Position numbers and translations under genes: made by a program. From NCBI GenBank assembly GCA_000695325.1, contig AVPN01000267.1, positions 38,969 through 64,487 of the forward strand: a DNA stretch of 25,519 bases, in the 5' to 3' direction. Position 1 is the first letter of the stretch, and the number at the start of each line of letters is the position of its first letter. The notes under the pieces are model-generated. The model was not told where the DNA came from, made no database searches, and was given only the letters and a program-made list of their open reading frames with translations. Below are positions 23,071-25,519 of the stretch, in pieces. Origin of the DNA: Pleurobrachia bachei (taxonomy: Eukaryota > Ctenophora > Tentaculata > Cydippida > Pleurobrachiidae).

Positions 23071-23309
23071 GTAGGAGCGCTTAGATCATTTGCCGCCAAA
23101 AGTCGCGCGCCACCCTTTTTGCGCATTGTCATAGCTCCTTCATTTCAACTCCAATCAACAAATGACCCTCAAGTTTTCGAAAGGTCTCATCGATATCTAC
23201 AAAAAACTTGAGGGTGATTTTGTGATTTGATACAAAGCAAAGGAGTGACAGTAACATAAATTTCGGGTGGCGCGCGATTTTTGCACGTGCATGATCACAG
23301 TGCTCCTAC
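23071..23309. mobile_element. TA-bounded MITE with inner stem
   Basis: The ends GTAGGAGC and GCTCCTAC are flanked by TA. The inverted ends continue imperfectly for about 45 bases through TCGCGCGCCACCC (near 23102) and its complement (near 23267). A second stem inside, ACCCTCAAGTTTT and its complement near 23203-23216, makes most of the element foldable. No coding capacity. Confidence 0.65.
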
Positions 23310-23315
23310 TATAGG

Positions 23316-23406
23316 TACAGGAACCGACCAGCACAATTGTAAATAACCAATAAGAACACGTTATTTATGTCACGTGACTGGTTATCAGCCAATCAGTGAC
23401 CAGTAT
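23316..23406 (-). promoter_or_regulatory. Inverted diverged copy of the leader's CCAAT/E-box block
   Basis: Read on the minus strand, this matches 17226-17310 of the duplicated leader. It has GATTGGCTGATAACCAG, then TCACGTGAC, then a second ATTGG, then GGTCGGTTCCTG. Identity is about 75% by eye, but the CCAAT and CACGTG motifs are kept. It lies within the TTAA-bounded element. Confidence 0.55.
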
Positions 23407-23629
23407 TACTTACCGATCACCATTTCCTCGTCCTCTTTTCGGAGGTATCCATCGCAGGATGCGCACCCACAACAGCACCGTCCCTCCGCGTTATAACAAC
23501 ACAGACAACAGCACCGACCGTGGCGACAGCATGCAAAGTACCTGTGGGGTGGGGGTAGTAATTAGTACAGCCAGTCAAGCAGACTTCAGAAAAGCATACT
23601 TTTTTACCCTCGGACCCCCCCCTCTGGCC

Positions 23630-24459
23630 TTAATGGGATCATCATCTAAACTTGAATATAATCAGTCTTCAAAACATCTTTATCTCTGGTGTAAATTCAA
23701 AATGTTAATAATCTTTCCCAACACGGCAGGAGGATGGATGCAAATGACCAGACAAGGGACCCTCTTTACCACACTAACCCCTGATCAACGCTGCCATGAG
23801 ACTCTGTATAAGACCCTATAGACTCAGTGTGTACTGTGTTCGTGCTTTGAGTTACAAAATTTAGTTTTGTCCTCATATAATATCCGCTGTTTTAAAAACT
23901 ACCCCAAAACCGAAACTTACCAAATTTCACTTCATTCACCATTAACAAAACGCCAGTGTCATCCTTTCGTCCGGTAACCAGATCATCTTGATAAACCGGT
24001 GAAACAATTACTTTTTCTAAAAACATTATCTTTTCGTAAATTGAGTAACTTTTCTCCTTTTTTATCTCATCGTTCCTTATAAATATCTGTTGCCCTCCCC
24101 TCCCCCACCTTCGTAATATAATAGCGTTCTATTCATAACCGATTATTGTTGAAGCTGACTGTGTGTAGCAAGCAATCTCTCGCTTTTGCTCTCCCTCGCT
24201 CCCTAGAGTAAGCGAAGCTTCAAGCTCTTGTCTCTCTTTTTATTTATAGTCCCCAAATCATAGCATTTCAAAAAGCAGAGTACAGCGATGATTTAACGTG
24301 GGTAGAGCTGAAAATTTAGAGAGCAAACTCCTCATTTCCCAATACAAGTTGTGTTGAATCTTTACAATTTTGAGTGAACAAACTAATGAAAAAAGTATTG
24401 AGGAGATGAAATTATAAAAAGCAGATTTAAAAAACTATAATAGAAAAGTTAAACTTTAC
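23630..24459. other. Spacer and 3' part of the armadillo gene region
   Basis: One possible minus-strand exon lies at 23921-24086: open, phase 0 in and phase 1 out, with a GTAAGT donor but a purine-rich and hence poor acceptor, and a Lys-rich reading with DDLVTGRKDDTG. It matches the phase of the upstream exon, but I rate it about 0.25. A diverged leader copy lies at 24121-24364. Confidence 0.4.
24121..24364 (+). repeat. Third, diverged partial copy of the duplicated leader
   Basis: Matches 17420-17618 of copy A (TAGCGTTCTATTCATAACCG, CTCTCCCTCGCTCC, GCTCTTGTCTCTC, TTTAGAGAGCAA, GTTGAATCTTT) with clear divergence and an insertion of about 60 bases near 24250-24310. The signal-peptide exon itself is not present. 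Confidence 0.75.
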
Positions 24460-24938
24460 CAATTTATCAGGAAGATGTTGGTGAAACTCTGCAGTTCTTG
24501 TCACATTTACCAACACTCCACAAGCCTTGTACACCAAGTTCGCATTATCTCCCTCTGCAAAGATATTAATTTTACAAAATAAGAACGACCTACCAATTAA
24601 TAGAACTTAGCCAACAAAATAAGAACGACCCACCAATAAATAGAAGCTTGATTTACCGAACCATAACTGCAGGGAGGGCTCGAAAAAACAGGACACCTAC
24701 CGAGATGAGTGGTTGCAAGGGTAAGAAAATGTTTGTTATCCACCAGCATCTGCACTACATCCCAATGCTGGGACAAGTTCCCCAGGACACCCAGGGCCTC
24801 GATATTCACCCCAGTGTGGTTCACAGTCAGGAACCTCATTAAGAAGTCTGTTAGGAGAGTCCGGTGTTTTAGGAAAATGGATCCCTCTCCGTTGTAGTAT
24901 GACATGTTGTTGAAGCCACAGAGGACGTTTAGGGATAT
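24460..24938 (-). CDS. Armadillo-repeat protein, internal exons (ARMC2-like?)
   Basis: Two good exons: 24938-24701 (acceptor CTCTCTACTAG, donor GTAGGT) and 24554-24460 (donor GTAAAG), joined in phase 1. The reading gives helical repeats: VLCGFNNMSYYN, then FLMRFLTVNHTGVNIEALGV with LGNLSQHWDVVQMLVDN, then ANLVYKACGVLVNVTRTAEF. The LGNLS and LVNVT turns and the spacing are typical of armadillo repeats. NNMSYYN recalls ARMC2, a ciliary protein, but that name is from memory only. A possible further exon upstream at 25086-25027 (FLDQVYTKLDKRVEYTEPTQ) is phase-compatible, with a mediocre donor (GTGGAC). Both ends of the gene lie outside what I can define. Confidence 0.82.
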
Positions 24939-25361
24939 CTAGTAGAGAGGGGGTTAGTGAGAGGAATATCTGTTATAGAGGGGCGATAACCGGTCATAAT
25001 GAGTTAGTAATGGAGTCGCAGTCCACCTGTGTTGGCTCCGTGTATTCTACACGTTTATCCAACTTAGTATAAACCTGGTCTAGGAACTGTGTACCCAAGT
25101 TACTTGTATATCATCTGGGATATTAGGGCCATTTCAAAGGTTGGACCCCTCATGGGATGGTAGTTGGAACGAAGCCAGATGGAATGATGCCAACCGGAAG
25201 TGGAAACAATAGGATGATTTAATGTTGATTGTAGACAATGGAGCTAGATAACAGAAGTGACAGTCTATTGAGAGAGAATAATATGAAATATAGAGAGAGT
25301 TTTTGTAGTACGTGACCGATGTTTACTAAAGTAACGCAGAGAGCTATTGTTTAGAGATTGA

Positions 25362-25513
25362 CCAATCAGAGATAAGTTATTGTTATTCATGAACCAATCA
25401 GCGTTGAGTAGTGTTAAAATAGACCAATGAGAAGACGACTCACGCGTGAGTGAGATTGATACAATAACTAAGGGAAGAGAGAAACATGCGTGATAGAGAA
25501 GCGAGTATAAAAG
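25362..25513 (+). promoter_or_regulatory. Probable promoter at the right edge
   Basis: Three CCAAT boxes (25362-25366, 25394-25398, 25424-25428) spaced about 30 bases apart precede a perfect 14-base palindrome ACTCACGCGTGAGT (25438-25451) and TATAAAAG (25506-25513). The orientation suggests a plus-strand gene starting beyond the window, divergent from the armadillo gene. Confidence 0.5.
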
Positions 25514-25519
25514 ATGGTG

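Larger units (their letters stand above)
21373..23629. mobile_element. TTAA-bounded inverted-repeat element, piggyBac-like, non-autonomous
   Basis: The left end, GGCCAGAGGGGGGGGTCCG at 21373-21391, is matched exactly by the reverse complement at 23611-23629. Each end is flanked by TTAA (21369-21372 and 23630-23633), the hallmark of piggyBac-type insertion. A subterminal perfect hairpin lies at 21415-21445 (14-bp stem, 3-base loop). No transposase is recognised in 2257 bases. At least two smaller elements lie inside. Confidence 0.65.

Noticed and set aside
23396-23821. 141-codon plus-strand frame
   Set aside because: Crosses the right end of the TTAA element and its target site, has no domain and starts in a repeated promoter block.
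23921-24086. Minus-strand candidate exon after the armadillo exons
   Set aside because: Phase fits and the donor is good, but the acceptor is purine-rich and the reading is Lys-rich without armadillo character; kept only as a low-confidence note.

Overview
The window is eukaryotic and metazoan: split genes with GT-AG introns, a seven-transmembrane receptor, a copine, a RING/TRAF-zinc-finger protein, an armadillo-repeat protein and a secreted sushi (CCP) protein. Introns are mostly short, spacing is tight, and CT/GA microsatellites and small inverted-repeat transposons are abundant. The protein carrying a beta-rich domain plus two CCPs reminds me of sponge proteins, so an early-branching animal, probably a sponge, is my best guess; this is an impression and no marker gene settles it. 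Exons were assembled by eye from splice sites, reading phase and family resemblance.

Layout. 1-1627: microsatellites, no gene seen. 1697-2722 (+): intronless class-A-like GPCR, whose 3' part and downstream flank are repeated in an almost perfect 978-bp tandem duplication (2468-3445 / 3446-4423). 4670-7937 (+): the C-terminal (vWA/copine) half of a copine gene in six exons; its C2 exons are not in the window, so the GPCR may sit inside a large copine intron. A SINE inserted into a small inverted-repeat element lies in the copine intron at 6570-6910. 7938-10293: the gap between convergent genes. 10294-16258 (-): an eight-exon gene for a 375-residue protein in which every splice phase agrees, perhaps a GREB1/TAGT-like glycosyltransferase-fold protein. 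Its longest intron holds, on the other strand, an intronless 823-residue protein (11538-14009) with a RING finger, 28 TRAF-type CCHC zinc fingers and a C-terminal membrane anchor. A 548-base N gap lies in a GA repeat in another intron.

16898-21035 (+): a nearly identical duplicated leader (promoter plus signal-peptide exon). The second copy drives a complete five-exon secreted protein of 282 residues (signal peptide, beta-rich domain, two sushi domains); the first is a truncated orphan. A pogo/Tigger-like MITE sits in the first copy, and the second copy supplies the exact empty site. 21373-23629: a nest of DNA-transposon remnants, with a TTAA-bounded outer element, a long-armed foldback with TTAA at its ends and a TA-bounded MITE. 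The nest also holds an inverted, diverged copy of the leader's CCAAT/E-box block. 24121-24364 is a further diverged copy of the leader. 24460-24938 (-): exons of an armadillo-repeat gene. The last 160 bases look like a promoter for a gene beyond the right edge.

No operon-like logic is expected. The themes are nested genes, recent local duplication that copies promoters and cuts genes, and microsatellites lying against splice sites.
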